Of a DNA stretch of 64,000 nucleotides, positions 34,269 through 42,747 are shown one piece after another. Source of the stretch: Rhizobium sp. Root708 (GTDB lineage Bacteria > Pseudomonadota > Alphaproteobacteria > Rhizobiales > Rhizobiaceae); contig NZ_LMHV01000023.1 of the NCBI RefSeq assembly GCF_001429725.1, forward strand, positions 62,767 to 126,766. The letters are read 5' to 3'. Under the pieces are notes generated by a model that did not search any database, was not told where the DNA came from, and worked only from the letters and a program-made list of their open reading frames with translations. The position numbers and the translations under genes were made by a program. The stretch's first letter is position 1, and each line of letters starts with the position of its first letter.

Positions 34269-34889
34269 ATGCGCATCTATCTCAAGACGATCCTGCCCAC
34301 GCTCGCTTTAGCTGCAATATTCGGAATGACCGGACTGCATGACGCCAGCGCGGCTGACAGGATCCGCGTCCACGGCACGGTCGAAAACCTTGATGGCGAC
34401 ACCTTGAAGATCAAGGGTTCGGATGGCCGAGACATTGCTGTAAAAATCGCGGACGGCCTGAAGGTGCTCGGTGTCAAAAATGCATCCGCCGCCGACATAA
34501 AGGCCGGCGACTTCGTTGGGATCGGTTCGCAGCCCACCGCCCGCGGCATCAACGGCGCGGTACAGGTCGTGATCTTTCCAGCTTCCATGAAGGGCACCGG
34601 CGAAGGCGACCGGCCTTGGAACGTCAGGCCTAACGGCTCGATGACCAATGCGACGGTGGCCAATGCCGTCAAGGACGTCAACGGTCAAACGGTAACGCTT
34701 GCCTATAATGGCGGCGAACGGAAAGTCAGCATTCCTGATGGCACGAAAATAGTGGCGCTTACCTCAGCCACGCGGGACGACCTAAGGCCGGGTGCCACTG
34801 TATCCGCGCAGGGTGTCAGCAGCGGCGATCAAACGCTGGCGGCCGACCGCCTAGCCGTCGGGCTTGACGGCGCAACACCTCCAATGTGA
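34269..34889 (+). CDS. secreted DUF5666-like protein
   Basis: A 206-residue protein with signal peptide (MRIYLKTILPTLALAAIFGM..., cleavage near ASA|AD) and two similar beta-barrel-like units: RVHGTVENLDGDTLKIKGSDG (residues about 32-52) and VKDVNGQTVTLAYNGGERKV (about 138-157). Each is a hG-x-V-x-x-hxGxTLx-h pattern as in DUF5666. Ribosome site AAGGAGAG. It stands alone between terminator and two-component genes. Function unknown; a periplasmic binding or scaffold role is possible. Confidence 0.75.
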   Translation: MRIYLKTILPTLALAAIFGMTGLHDASAADRIRVHGTVENLDGDTLKIKGSDGRDIAVKIADGLKVLGVKNASAADIKAGDFVGIGSQPTARGINGAVQVVIFPASMKGTGEGDRPWNVRPNGSMTNATVANAVKDVNGQTVTLAYNGGERKVSIPDGTKIVALTSATRDDLRPGATVSAQGVSSGDQTLAADRLAVGLDGATPPM

Positions 34890-35018
34890 CCTTCGCCGCA
34901 GAACAACTAATGCGAGCTATTGAGCTCCTCGAGCGTGTATCCGCATCGCCTCACGCAACAGGCCAGCCTTGAGGTTTGCATCGGCGCGATTTCTCTGGAC
35001 CTTTTCTAAACTGGTGCC

Positions 35019-36446
35019 ATGTTTGTCGAGTGCTCAGTCGACAGGCCGCAGATGCATTGGCTCAAACGTTGGAATTCCCGATCCCTCGCCTCGCAGTTTT
35101 TCCTGACCGGTGGCATTGTCTCAATCGGCGCCATGTTTCTCATCGGCAGTCTCGTAACGACGATGATCGAAGACGCCGTCATCCATAATTCGGGTGCGGC
35201 GACCGCCTTGTACGTCGACAGCGTGGTCGCGCCTCTGCTCCCTGATATGCAGACCCAATCGGTATTGGACGAAGGCAGCGCGCAGGCGCTCGATGAAACC
35301 CTATCGCAAGGGGCGCTTGGCCAAAGGCTGGTTTCCTTCAAGCTCTGGAGGAGAGATGGCACCATCCTATACTCGAACGAGAAGGAGCTGGTAGGACGCA
35401 CCTTCCCGGTCAGCGACAAACTCCGCGGCGCATTCGCGGGATCGCTGGAAGCACGTTACGAAATTGCTTCAGATCCAGAAAGCGAAGAGGAAAGAAAACT
35501 CGGCAAGCCATTGATGGAGATTTATAATCCTGTACTCCAGCCGTGGTCGGGGCAAGCGGTCGCGGTGCTTGAATTCTACGAAACGGCACAGGGCCTGTCC
35601 GACAGTCTCTCCCGGGCACGCTTGCAGAGCTGGGTGTCCGTCGCCGCCCTTACGGCGATATTCTTTCTGACCTTGTCGGCCCTCGTCTTTCGCGGGAGCC
35701 AGTTGATCGACAGGCAACGACAGAATCTGAAGGACAAGGTCGGCGAACTGACCGCGCTGCTTGCCGAAAATCAGGCCCTGCAATTGCGATTGCGGCGATC
35801 GTCGCAGCGTGCAGCCGCATTGAACGAAAGCTACCTCCGGAAGGTCGGCGCTGACCTTCACGATGGCCCGGCCCAGCACATCGGCTATGCGTCACTGCGT
35901 CTGGACAGCGATATGCTCGTCAACGACAAGACAAGTTCGGAAGCACGGCAGAAGGAGCTTTCGTGGATCCGTTCCAGCCTTGCCGAAGCAATGGCCGAGA
36001 TACGGACCATCTGCAGGGGTTTGATCCTGCCGCAGATCGAAAATGCATCTTGCGACGAAATCCTGAAAAGGGTCATCCAGGCACATGAAGGCAGAACGGC
36101 AACCTCGGTGGAACAAAGCATCCATGACGATGGTTCTATGCTGTCCGCAGCGGTCAAGATTTGCGTCTATCGTTTCGTGCAAGAAGCGCTCAACAACGCC
36201 TACCGCCATGGCGGGGGCATAAAGCAATCAGTAACAGCCGAGATCGAGAATGGTGTCGTACGCATCGAGGTCAGCGATCAGGGTGTGGGCTTCGACCCTA
36301 ATGACATCAGGCCAACCGGCCTCGGATTGGCGGGCTTGCGGGAGCGCGTAGACAGCCTGGGCGGGGAACTGGCAATTAATACCGGAACGGGCGGAACAAC
36401 CGTTACAATGACCTTGCAGTCTCTGGAAATGGAGGACGTAGAATGA
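35019..36446 (+). CDS. membrane sensor histidine kinase of the NarL type (HisKA_3)
   Basis: A 475-residue kinase. Two membrane spans (about residues 27-50 and 205-225) flank a periplasmic sensor domain of about 150 residues. The phospho-acceptor His is in VGADLHDGPAQHIGYASL (about residue 285), followed by a HATPase domain with N box FVQEALNNAYRHGGG, G1 VSDQGVGFDP and G2 GLGLAGLRERV. An internal ATG at 35052 is an alternative start. Its last bases overlap the response regulator start (ATGA), so the two form a pair. Signal unknown. Confidence 0.92.
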   Translation: MFVECSVDRPQMHWLKRWNSRSLASQFFLTGGIVSIGAMFLIGSLVTTMIEDAVIHNSGAATALYVDSVVAPLLPDMQTQSVLDEGSAQALDETLSQGALGQRLVSFKLWRRDGTILYSNEKELVGRTFPVSDKLRGAFAGSLEARYEIASDPESEEERKLGKPLMEIYNPVLQPWSGQAVAVLEFYETAQGLSDSLSRARLQSWVSVAALTAIFFLTLSALVFRGSQLIDRQRQNLKDKVGELTALLAENQALQLRLRRSSQRAAALNESYLRKVGADLHDGPAQHIGYASLRLDSDMLVNDKTSSEARQKELSWIRSSLAEAMAEIRTICRGLILPQIENASCDEILKRVIQAHEGRTATSVEQSIHDDGSMLSAAVKICVYRFVQEALNNAYRHGGGIKQSVTAEIENGVVRIEVSDQGVGFDPNDIRPTGLGLAGLRERVDSLGGELAINTGTGGTTVTMTLQSLEMEDVE

Positions 36447-37066
36447 CGGCGATTACCATCGGGATTGTGGATGACCATCCGCTTTTTCGCGAGGGCGTCA
36501 GCCGCAGCCTCTCTGAAGTCGACGATTTCGTCGTCGTTGGCGAGGGTGAAAATAGCGAGGATGCCGCCAGGTTGGCAGCGTCCGACCGTCCCGATGTGAT
36601 GCTTCTCGACGTCTCGATGCCCGGCGGTGGAATCGACGCCATTGGAGAAATACTGTCGAAAAGTCCCCGAACGAAAGTGCTGATGCTCACGGCGTCCGAA
36701 GAGATCGGTACGTTGTCATCTGCGCTGCAGCGAGGAGCTGCTGGATACGTCCTGAAGGGAATTGGATCACGCGGCTTGGCCGAGGCTATCCGGACCATTC
36801 ACCAGGGATCGCGCGTGGTGTCGCCGGCCATGCACGCCAAAATCCTGGAGAGTTCGCTTCGCGCACCAGATCCGATGCCTGACTCGCTGACGCCTCGCGA
36901 GCGGGAGGTGATGGAGCTAGTCGCCGAGGGGCTCTCCAACAAGCATATCGCTATTCGCCTTCATCTCCAGGAGAAGACCGTCAAGCATCACATGACCCAG
37001 ATTTTGCTGAAGCTCAGCGTTTCCAACCGCACGGAAGCCGCCGTGAAGTGGCGGCACAAATACTAG
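36443..37066 (+). CDS. NarL/LuxR-type response regulator
   Basis: A 207-residue regulator. The receiver domain has acidic DDHPLF at the start, phospho-acceptor Asp in DVMLLDVSMPGG and Thr/Lys signals (MLTASE, YVLKGIG). The LuxR HTH is at about residues 145-205 (LTPREREVMELVAEG, LSNKHIAIRLHLQEKTVKHH). It partners the kinase just upstream. The paired dyads GGACyWWrGTCC at 37633-37671 and 17773-17810 are plausible target sites because LuxR-type regulators bind such dyads, but this is inference. It converges with and overlaps the next gene by 4 bases. Confidence 0.93.
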   Translation: MTAITIGIVDDHPLFREGVSRSLSEVDDFVVVGEGENSEDAARLAASDRPDVMLLDVSMPGGGIDAIGEILSKSPRTKVLMLTASEEIGTLSSALQRGAAGYVLKGIGSRGLAEAIRTIHQGSRVVSPAMHAKILESSLRAPDPMPDSLTPREREVMELVAEGLSNKHIAIRLHLQEKTVKHHMTQILLKLSVSNRTEAAVKWRHKY

Positions 37067-37551
37067 CGAAAATATCGGTTGAGGCGCCTGAGGTCCGCCT
37101 GTGTCGCCTGCCGGTTGCTGATAGTCCTACCCTTGGAATCCTTCATCACGTAGCGACCGGCAACGATCGACTCCGTTATGCCGTTCCGGTGCCGTATTCT
37201 CATCGAGCCATCCGAGCCTTGGCTGGCGACCGCTTCGGTATTGGTTGCGTTTCCACCGCTCGTCGTCGTGTCCGACGTTACGCCGGCGGAGTTTCCGTTG
37301 CCCTTCCCGTTGCCATTATTGCCGTCACCGTTGCCAGTACCGCCCCCAAAATTTCCATTTCCATTTCCATTTCCGTTGCCGTTCCCATTTCCGTTGCCAT
37401 TTCCCTTACCATTGCCGTTGTTTCCATCCTTGGCATAGGCGTCGAGTGAAACGGGTCGGACGGCCCAATTGTCCATCGTAACGGGAAGAATGGCCGCGAA
37501 GGCAGCGCCGCACACCACGGTCTTCAGAAAAGTGCGCCTGGGGAATGTCAT
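37063..37551 (-). CDS. Gly/Asn-rich exported protein with Tat-like signal
   Basis: A 162-residue protein. The N-terminus has FPRRTFLKTVVCGAAFAAIL, a twin-arginine-type signal. Residues about 40-90 are nearly pure (Gly-Asn)n with Lys/Asp, seen at DNA level as CCGTTGCCATTT-type repeats, and the C-terminal 50 residues form a compact basic domain (MRIRHRNGITESIVAGRYVM). The promoter-side paired dyad lies 82-120 bases upstream. The stop overlaps the response-regulator stop tail-to-tail. The Gly/Asn tract suggests an extracellular flexible or matrix protein. No family recognised. Confidence 0.75.
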   Translation of the reverse strand: MTFPRRTFLKTVVCGAAFAAILPVTMDNWAVRPVSLDAYAKDGNNGNGKGNGNGNGNGNGNGNGNGNFGGGTGNGDGNNGNGKGNGNSAGVTSDTTTSGGNATNTEAVASQGSDGSMRIRHRNGITESIVAGRYVMKDSKGRTISNRQATQADLRRLNRYFR

Positions 37552-37632
37552 GGCTTCAGTCCCTGTTCGTCGTAGTTCCTACGCAGAACTGACCGTATGA
37601 AAGCTATATGCGGCTGAAAAATCAAGGCCGTA

Positions 37633-37671
37633 AGACCATAGTACGGGGTGCCATGGGACTATGGTCCGTGG
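37633..37671. promoter_or_regulatory. paired dyad element upstream of the Gly/Asn-rich gene
   Basis: Dyads AGACCATAGTAC (37633-37644) and GGACTATGGTCC (37656-37667), 23 bases centre to centre, with GGGGTGCC between them, align almost base for base with the element at 17773-17810. Confidence 0.6.
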
Positions 37672-37906
37672 TTAGGCTTGCTCAGATGAGGTCGGTAGGA
37701 CAGCAATACAGGTGGCGTTTTTTTGATCGCTCTAGCGGCATTTAATTGTGCAGGCGTGCGGTTGATCGAGCGTAGGTGGAGCCTCCCTCAGTCCGCAACC
37801 GTCGTCATATGGGCAGGACCTACGTGCTTTCGGAGTTTCACGCCGATCGGTGCCGGTCTGGCACGGCGCTTGCGTCGTTGCATTACCACGGATCGATTGG
37901 TGAGCT

Positions 37907-38209
37907 ATGTTGGACCCTGTGTTGACGAGCCTTCTGCTTGGAGCCGCGCTGGCCCTCAGCCTGCGTCGCTTCATCCTGCCCTATATGGCGGAACAAGACG
38001 TCCTCAAGGCCGCCGCGCCGGTGAACATGATCGCCAGCGCCGTGTTCCTTGCGGCGCTCGCGCTCACCTGTTCGGACAAAGGCTTCTGGAATGCCAGCGC
38101 GACTTTGATCGGCGGCGTGACACTGGCTTTCGTTTTTGACGACAGAAGGCCGAAGCTGGTGGTCGCAATCGCGGCCGCTTGTCTGCTCAGCTATCTCGCC
38201 ATGCGGTGA
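37907..38209 (+). CDS. 100-residue membrane protein
   Basis: Starts MLDPVLTSLLLGAALALSLR and has three hydrophobic stretches (about residues 5-22, 38-57, 63-80 and a last one 83-97), so it is a small integral membrane protein. It is convergent with the HPP/CBS gene with a 6-base gap. GC and codon use fit the neighbours. No family recognised. Confidence 0.6.
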   Translation: MLDPVLTSLLLGAALALSLRRFILPYMAEQDVLKAAAPVNMIASAVFLAALALTCSDKGFWNASATLIGGVTLAFVFDDRRPKLVVAIAAACLLSYLAMR

Positions 38210-38215
38210 CGAAGA

Positions 38216-39340
38216 TCAGGCTGCCGCACCCGGACGCACGCCGGCCTTCGGCAACGATCTTGCCACCGCACTCAGCAAATCGGTTTGCGAGATAAGCCCG
38301 AGAATCCGTTGGGCATCGTCAACGACGATGACTGCATGAGTGCGGCCGTTGGTCAGGACCGAAAGCAACCCCAGTGCAATGTCGTCGGCCCGTGCCGTAG
38401 TCGCTTCGGAAACCAGCCGTTCCACCGTGCCCGAGGCAACGGCGAGTTCCCGCAGGCCAACGGTTCCTACCAGCTTCCTGTTTTCATCCCGCACTGGCAG
38501 GGTTCTGACATTATGGTTCAGCAACAGCCAGCGAGCCTGTTCGACCGTCGCATCGACATCCACGGTCACGACATCACGCGACATGATATCCGCGCAGCGG
38601 ATCTCGGCATTGGAGCGCGCGATCGCCTCAAGCTCGATCTGGCGCAGGATGCGTCCAAGGTCGGCACGATCGATATCGAACGTCTCGTTGAATGCCGCGA
38701 GAGCTGCATCAATATCCTCATCGACGAAGCCTGCGCGCTGGTTGGAAGGCGGATCGGCCGTCAGGTGCGTATTCGCAGGCGGCACGACCACATGAGGATA
38801 ATTGTGTCGCGACAACTTGTGAAAAAGCAGGCCGATTGCCACGAGAAGGCATGAATTGAGCGCCACCGGCACGAACGGGAAAAGCATGCCCCAGCTTGCG
38901 ACGACAGGACCGCCAAGAACCGCAGTCAGCGCCGCGGCACCTCCAGGCGGATGCAGGCACCGGGTGAACGACATCGCAGCGATCGCAAGCGAAACCCCGA
39001 CACCCGTCGCGATGATCGGATCATGGATGAGACTCGCCGCGACGACACCCATGAGGGCTGAAATCGTGTTGCCGCCGATGATTGACCAGGGCTGGGCGAG
39101 CGGGCTGGCCGGAACCGCGAACAGCAGCACAGCCGAGGCGCCCATCGGCGCCACGATCAGCGGCAGGTGCGATCCTTCTCCAAACAGCATCCCGCAGAGG
39201 AGGCCGGTCAGAGCAATCGCCACGAGCGCGCCGGCGCAGCCGAGAAGTCGATCGGACAGCCTCGCGCCTGCGAGAATAGGATGGAACCAGCGGGAGAAGG
39301 GACCCCTGCCGGGCGCGTCATTGGGTTTCGTGGGTCGCAT
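38216..39340 (-). CDS. HPP-family membrane protein with CBS pair
   Basis: A 374-residue protein. The N-terminal HPP domain has four membrane spans (residues about 30-180) with the family motif RCLHPPGGAAALTAV. A hydrophilic linker is followed by two CBS domains (IMSRDVVTVDVDATVEQAR and AVIVVDDAQRILGLISQTDL). Some HPP proteins transport nitrite; CBS pairs usually sense adenine nucleotides. So this may be a nucleotide-gated anion transporter, inferred from family only. It lies 32 bases downstream of the LysR gene on the same strand. Confidence 0.9.
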   Translation of the reverse strand: MRPTKPNDAPGRGPFSRWFHPILAGARLSDRLLGCAGALVAIALTGLLCGMLFGEGSHLPLIVAPMGASAVLLFAVPASPLAQPWSIIGGNTISALMGVVAASLIHDPIIATGVGVSLAIAAMSFTRCLHPPGGAAALTAVLGGPVVASWGMLFPFVPVALNSCLLVAIGLLFHKLSRHNYPHVVVPPANTHLTADPPSNQRAGFVDEDIDAALAAFNETFDIDRADLGRILRQIELEAIARSNAEIRCADIMSRDVVTVDVDATVEQARWLLLNHNVRTLPVRDENRKLVGTVGLRELAVASGTVERLVSEATTARADDIALGLLSVLTNGRTHAVIVVDDAQRILGLISQTDLLSAVARSLPKAGVRPGAAA

Positions 39341-39372
39341 GCATGCACTCTTCGGATAGAACGGAAAACTTC

Positions 39373-40269
39373 TTACTGGATGGAGGCCTCAGGGGCCACC
39401 GACGCCAACATGACTTGCTCGAAGGCCAGGAGCGGATCGGAGCGCTCGTTCCTGCGAGAAATCAGCAGCGTATCGACGGTACCAAGCCGATGGACATTGC
39501 TGTCTTTGCTCCATGGCAGCATGTCGAGCACCGAGCGCGGCATGACACCAACAGCATTCCCTGCCACCACATGCGCAAGGATCGCATGATACGAGGACAT
39601 TTCCACCGTCGGCAGGTTCGATCCTTTGCGGATCCAGCGCTCAGCCACCTGGCGATACGTGCAGCCAGGCTCCAACGCCGCCAGGGCAGGAAGGCGAATA
39701 TCTTCGGGCTTGGCGACCGGGGAATGGTTTGCAGGAAGCACGAGAAGCAAATCCTCGTGATAGACAGGCGCCGCGTGGAGATCGTCCATATTTGTGCCGT
39801 TCAAGGCCAGCCAATCGCCGTCGCCGCGTGGAGTGGCGACGAGGGCGCAGTCGAGATCACCGGCTACAACGGCCTTGGCGAGCTCGCGAGTGGCGCCGAG
39901 TGTCAGCCGTAGACTGACCTCCGGATTCTGCTCGTTGAATTGAGCAAGGACGGGAGGAAGCCGGCTGGCAGCTGTGCTCTCCATGGTGCCGACCCGCAGG
40001 ACCTGCTGGGGTTCGGCCGATTTCAGCGCCAACTTGGCTTCTTCAGCAAGTGCCGCGATCTTCTTCGCGTAGGATATAAAGCACTGCCCCTGTGCGGTCA
40101 GGCTCATCTTCTTGCCATCGCGGCTGAACAGTGGTGCCTCCAGCTGCCCTTCCAATAGCTGGACGCGTGTCGTGACGTTCGAGGGTGCGCGCGCAAGCCG
40201 TTTCGCAGCGCGCGTCACACTACCCTCCTCGGCTACTGCCAGGAAAATCTCCAGAGAAGAAAGATCCAT
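39373..40269 (-). CDS. LysR-family transcriptional regulator
   Basis: A 298-residue LTTR: N-terminal HTH (FLAVAEEGSVTRAAKRLARAP, residues about 9-29) and a substrate-binding effector domain starting near residue 90 (VLRVGTMESTAASRLPPVL). It is upstream of and probably co-transcribed with the HPP/CBS gene. No clear T-N11-A site was pinned down in the 200 bases before it. Confidence 0.92.
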   Translation of the reverse strand: MDLSSLEIFLAVAEEGSVTRAAKRLARAPSNVTTRVQLLEGQLEAPLFSRDGKKMSLTAQGQCFISYAKKIAALAEEAKLALKSAEPQQVLRVGTMESTAASRLPPVLAQFNEQNPEVSLRLTLGATRELAKAVVAGDLDCALVATPRGDGDWLALNGTNMDDLHAAPVYHEDLLLVLPANHSPVAKPEDIRLPALAALEPGCTYRQVAERWIRKGSNLPTVEMSSYHAILAHVVAGNAVGVMPRSVLDMLPWSKDSNVHRLGTVDTLLISRRNERSDPLLAFEQVMLASVAPEASIQ

Positions 40270-40411
40270 GTCGATCTCATTTCATGAACGATGCGCCGTA
40301 ATATTCCGAATCGAAGAATGATTGCAATCCCGTGCGACAACGTGGCGTCCAGATTTCTTGACTGGTCGCCGAGTGATACGGCCGCATCACTCTTCTATTT
40401 TAGATATTTCT

Positions 40412-40436
40412 GAAACATCGTGTAGTGCGCGGCGTT
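40412..40436 (+). promoter_or_regulatory. possible EcfG promoter (one mismatch)
   Basis: GAAAC (40412-40416), 16 bases, CGTT (40433-40436). The -35 differs by one base from GGAAC. It lies 37 bases before the small gene at 40474. Confidence 0.45.
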
Positions 40437-40473
40437 TTCTTCCATGGCGGTTAACATTCGTGGAGAAACACAA

Positions 40474-40662
40474 ATGACTCACCAACGCGACAACAGACAG
40501 GTCCGTATCCCTGGTGCGAAGGACCACAACATTACGGACCACTGCAAAAAGTTCGGCATTTCGTCATCTGAAGAGCGAAAACTACGGAAATTGCTCGGCA
40601 ACGATGCACCGCTGCATGAGATCCAGGCAAACAGCGCGCCCCGGCAGCCTCGGTTCCGTTAG
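40474..40662 (+). CDS. 62-residue DUF3606-like protein
   Basis: A small basic protein starting MTHQRDNRQVRIPGAKDHNI. The stretch ITDHCKKFGISSSEERKLRKL resembles the DUF3606 pattern (charged N-terminus, aromatic/Lys-Phe-Gly, short helix). GGAGAAACACAA is the ribosome site. DUF3606 genes in rhizobia are often stress-induced, in line with the EcfG-like promoter and the terminator that isolate it as a monocistron. Confidence 0.75.
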   Translation: MTHQRDNRQVRIPGAKDHNITDHCKKFGISSSEERKLRKLLGNDAPLHEIQANSAPRQPRFR

Positions 40663-40693
40663 CTCGGGGTGCATGCGAACCTCCAGCCATAGT

Positions 40694-40727
40694 GGACACG
40701 GCCCGAGCAGACCGTGTCCTCTTTCCT
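40694..40727 (+). terminator. terminator of the DUF3606-like gene
   Basis: GGACACGG (40694-40701) and CCGTGTCC (40712-40719) form an eight-pair stem with a ten-base loop, followed by TCTTTCCT. It lies 32 bases after the stop and next to the convergent hydrolase gene. Confidence 0.7.
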
Positions 40728-40729
40728 GC

Positions 40730-41272
40730 TCACCCTAGCCAATTTTCTGTCGTTGTCAGCGATGCATAAGCAGCTAGAGCCGCCATAAAGGCGCCATGAA
40801 CATCGACAGCCGATACTTTCCGGTCCGCGAATTCGAGATCACGCGTTGCGCATGCATCATGCACGACAGTCACCTTGAAACCGAGATCCGCAGCTGCCCG
40901 CGTTGCCGCGTCGATACACATATGGCTCATGGCACCGACGATCACGAGCTCCTTCGTGCGTTGTTGGCTGAGCAACTCGCGCAGATTCGTCTCCCGAAAG
41001 GCGTTGGGGTAATTCTTCACGACGACCGGCTCATCCCGGATCGGCAAGACGGATCGATGAATTTCAGCGCCTTCGGATCCCGCGACAAAGAAGGGCGCAT
41101 CGGCAGGGATCGCCTCATGTCTGACATGGATAACCGCGTCTGCACGGGTACGGGCAGCGGCAATGACGCGTGCCGCGTTCGCGGCGGCATCCTCGATGCC
41201 GACAAGCGGTAGCTTGCCATCCGGAAAATAATCGTTCTGAAGGTCGATGACGAGAATTGCACGGTTGGTCAC
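40730..41272 (-). CDS. isochorismatase-like cysteine hydrolase
   Basis: A 180-residue alpha/beta hydrolase. The catalytic triad can be read as Asp10 (VIDLQNDYF), Lys85 (VVVKNYPNAF) and Cys118 (GAMSHMCIDAA), with the cis-peptide motif preceding Cys. Family members hydrolyse nicotinamide, N-carbamoyl compounds or isochorismate; the substrate here is open. It starts at GTG behind AAGGAAA and is divergent from a GlxA-type regulator, a frequent pair. Confidence 0.9.
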   Translation of the reverse strand: MTNRAILVIDLQNDYFPDGKLPLVGIEDAAANAARVIAAARTRADAVIHVRHEAIPADAPFFVAGSEGAEIHRSVLPIRDEPVVVKNYPNAFRETNLRELLSQQRTKELVIVGAMSHMCIDAATRAAADLGFKVTVVHDACATRDLEFADRKVSAVDVHGAFMAALAAYASLTTTENWLG

Positions 41273-41376
41273 GGAAGATTTCCTTAGTTTTTACGGGGCG
41301 TTGTCTGGACAAGGTCACACCGCGTCCGCATTTTCACAATTGGCGATATCGACAGAATGAAGGCTGATACCGACAA

Positions 41377-42372
41377 ATGACTGCGCCCACTATAGAGATC
41401 GCCCTTGTTATCTATCCAGGCGCCCAACTTGCCAGTGTCTACGGATTGACCGACCTCTTCGGCGTCGCCACCCGCCTTGCGTCGCGAAACCCAGAACAAA
41501 ATACGGAGCCTGCGATCACGGTCAGCCACTGGAAGTTACAGGAGCCAGACTCGGAGCCCGTCAGGGTCTTTGAAACGGAAAAACGGTTGAGGGCGATACC
41601 GGACGTCCTGATATTGCCCCCTGCCCTTGGCGAGGCGCCGTCAACTGAAACAGCCAGCGCATATTCTCCGTGGCTGATCGATCAGCACCGTCAGGGCACG
41701 ATTCTCTGTTCAATCTGCGCCGGCGCATTTCTTCTCGGCGAAACCGGACTTCTCTCGGGAAGACCCGCGACGACGCACTGGGCGCACGCGGACCTGTTCG
41801 CGGCCCGCTTCCCGGCAGCCCACCTGGACGTCGACAAGCTTGTTATCGATGATGGCGACCTCATCACCGCCGGCGGCGTCATGGCCTGGATGGATCTTGG
41901 CCTGAAGCTTGTCGAGCGTTTTCTTGGCCCAACGATCATGGCTGAAACCGCGCGGCTTCTCGTCATCGACCCGCCTGGACGCGAGCAGCGATTTTACAGC
42001 AGCTTTTCGCCGCGGCTCACGCATGGAGATCTCGCCGTTCTCAAGGTTCAACACTGGCTCCACGCGACAGCAGCCAAGGATATGAGCCTGGCAAACCTCG
42101 TGGCACAATCGGGCCTGGAAGAGCGAACCTTGTTGCGCCGCTTTCGAAGGGCCACCGGTATGACGACGACCGAGTATTGCCAGCGAATGCGGATCAGCAA
42201 AGCCTGCGAACTGCTGCGGACCAGCGTCACCCCGATCGAGACGATCGCCTGGGATGTCGGCTACGGCGACGCCGGCGCCTTCCGCAAGATTTTCCTTCGG
42301 ATTGTCGGCCTGACGCCCAGCGATTACCGGCAGCGCTTCAATTCAAGGGGCACAGTGATATCCACCCGATAG
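41377..42372 (+). CDS. GlxA-type AraC-family regulator
   Basis: A 331-residue protein: N-terminal DJ-1/PfpI-like domain (residues about 5-190, with GTILCSICAGAFLLGETGLL holding the elbow Cys) and C-terminal AraC double HTH (SLANLVAQSGLEERTLLRRF and IETIAWDVGYGDAGAFRKIF). Such regulators often control amidase or hydrolase genes and are divergent from them, as here with the isochorismatase-like gene. Confidence 0.93.
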   Translation: MTAPTIEIALVIYPGAQLASVYGLTDLFGVATRLASRNPEQNTEPAITVSHWKLQEPDSEPVRVFETEKRLRAIPDVLILPPALGEAPSTETASAYSPWLIDQHRQGTILCSICAGAFLLGETGLLSGRPATTHWAHADLFAARFPAAHLDVDKLVIDDGDLITAGGVMAWMDLGLKLVERFLGPTIMAETARLLVIDPPGREQRFYSSFSPRLTHGDLAVLKVQHWLHATAAKDMSLANLVAQSGLEERTLLRRFRRATGMTTTEYCQRMRISKACELLRTSVTPIETIAWDVGYGDAGAFRKIFLRIVGLTPSDYRQRFNSRGTVISTR

Positions 42373-42747
42373 CGGCCGGACGTGGAGATCTCAGGGTGCT
42401 CACCGTTGGACGACAGGCGTTCGCTTGCTACGCGCGCTGTGATCAGAGGAATAGCCACCGCGCCTTATCCACAGCAGCTTGCCCTTTTCTGGGGATGTTG
42501 CGGACAAGTGACGAACATTAGACGAACAGAAACGCATCCTGTCCTTTAGACGTAGCACCGACGAGTTATGGCAACGTTAGTCTCGGACGCGCTGGATCGG
42601 CGTTCTTCGCGACGTCAACAACCGTGATGCCGATTCTCCATTGGTCCGCCGTGACCTAAAAACTCACGGCGGGCCATCGATTGGCTTCGCTATCGATTGC
42701 GACTTTGGCGCCGAGATTTCACCGCCCGGGCCGACTGATCACCGTCT
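42373..42747. other. gene-free interval
   Basis: 375 bases between convergent genes with no credible coding frame. It contains one TTATCCACA (42465-42473), a match to a DnaA box, but no cluster or AT-rich unwinding region. Confidence 0.5.

Noticed and set aside
42465..42473. DnaA-box match TTATCCACA
   Set aside because: Single copy, no AT-rich region, no repABC or dnaA genes nearby; chance match.
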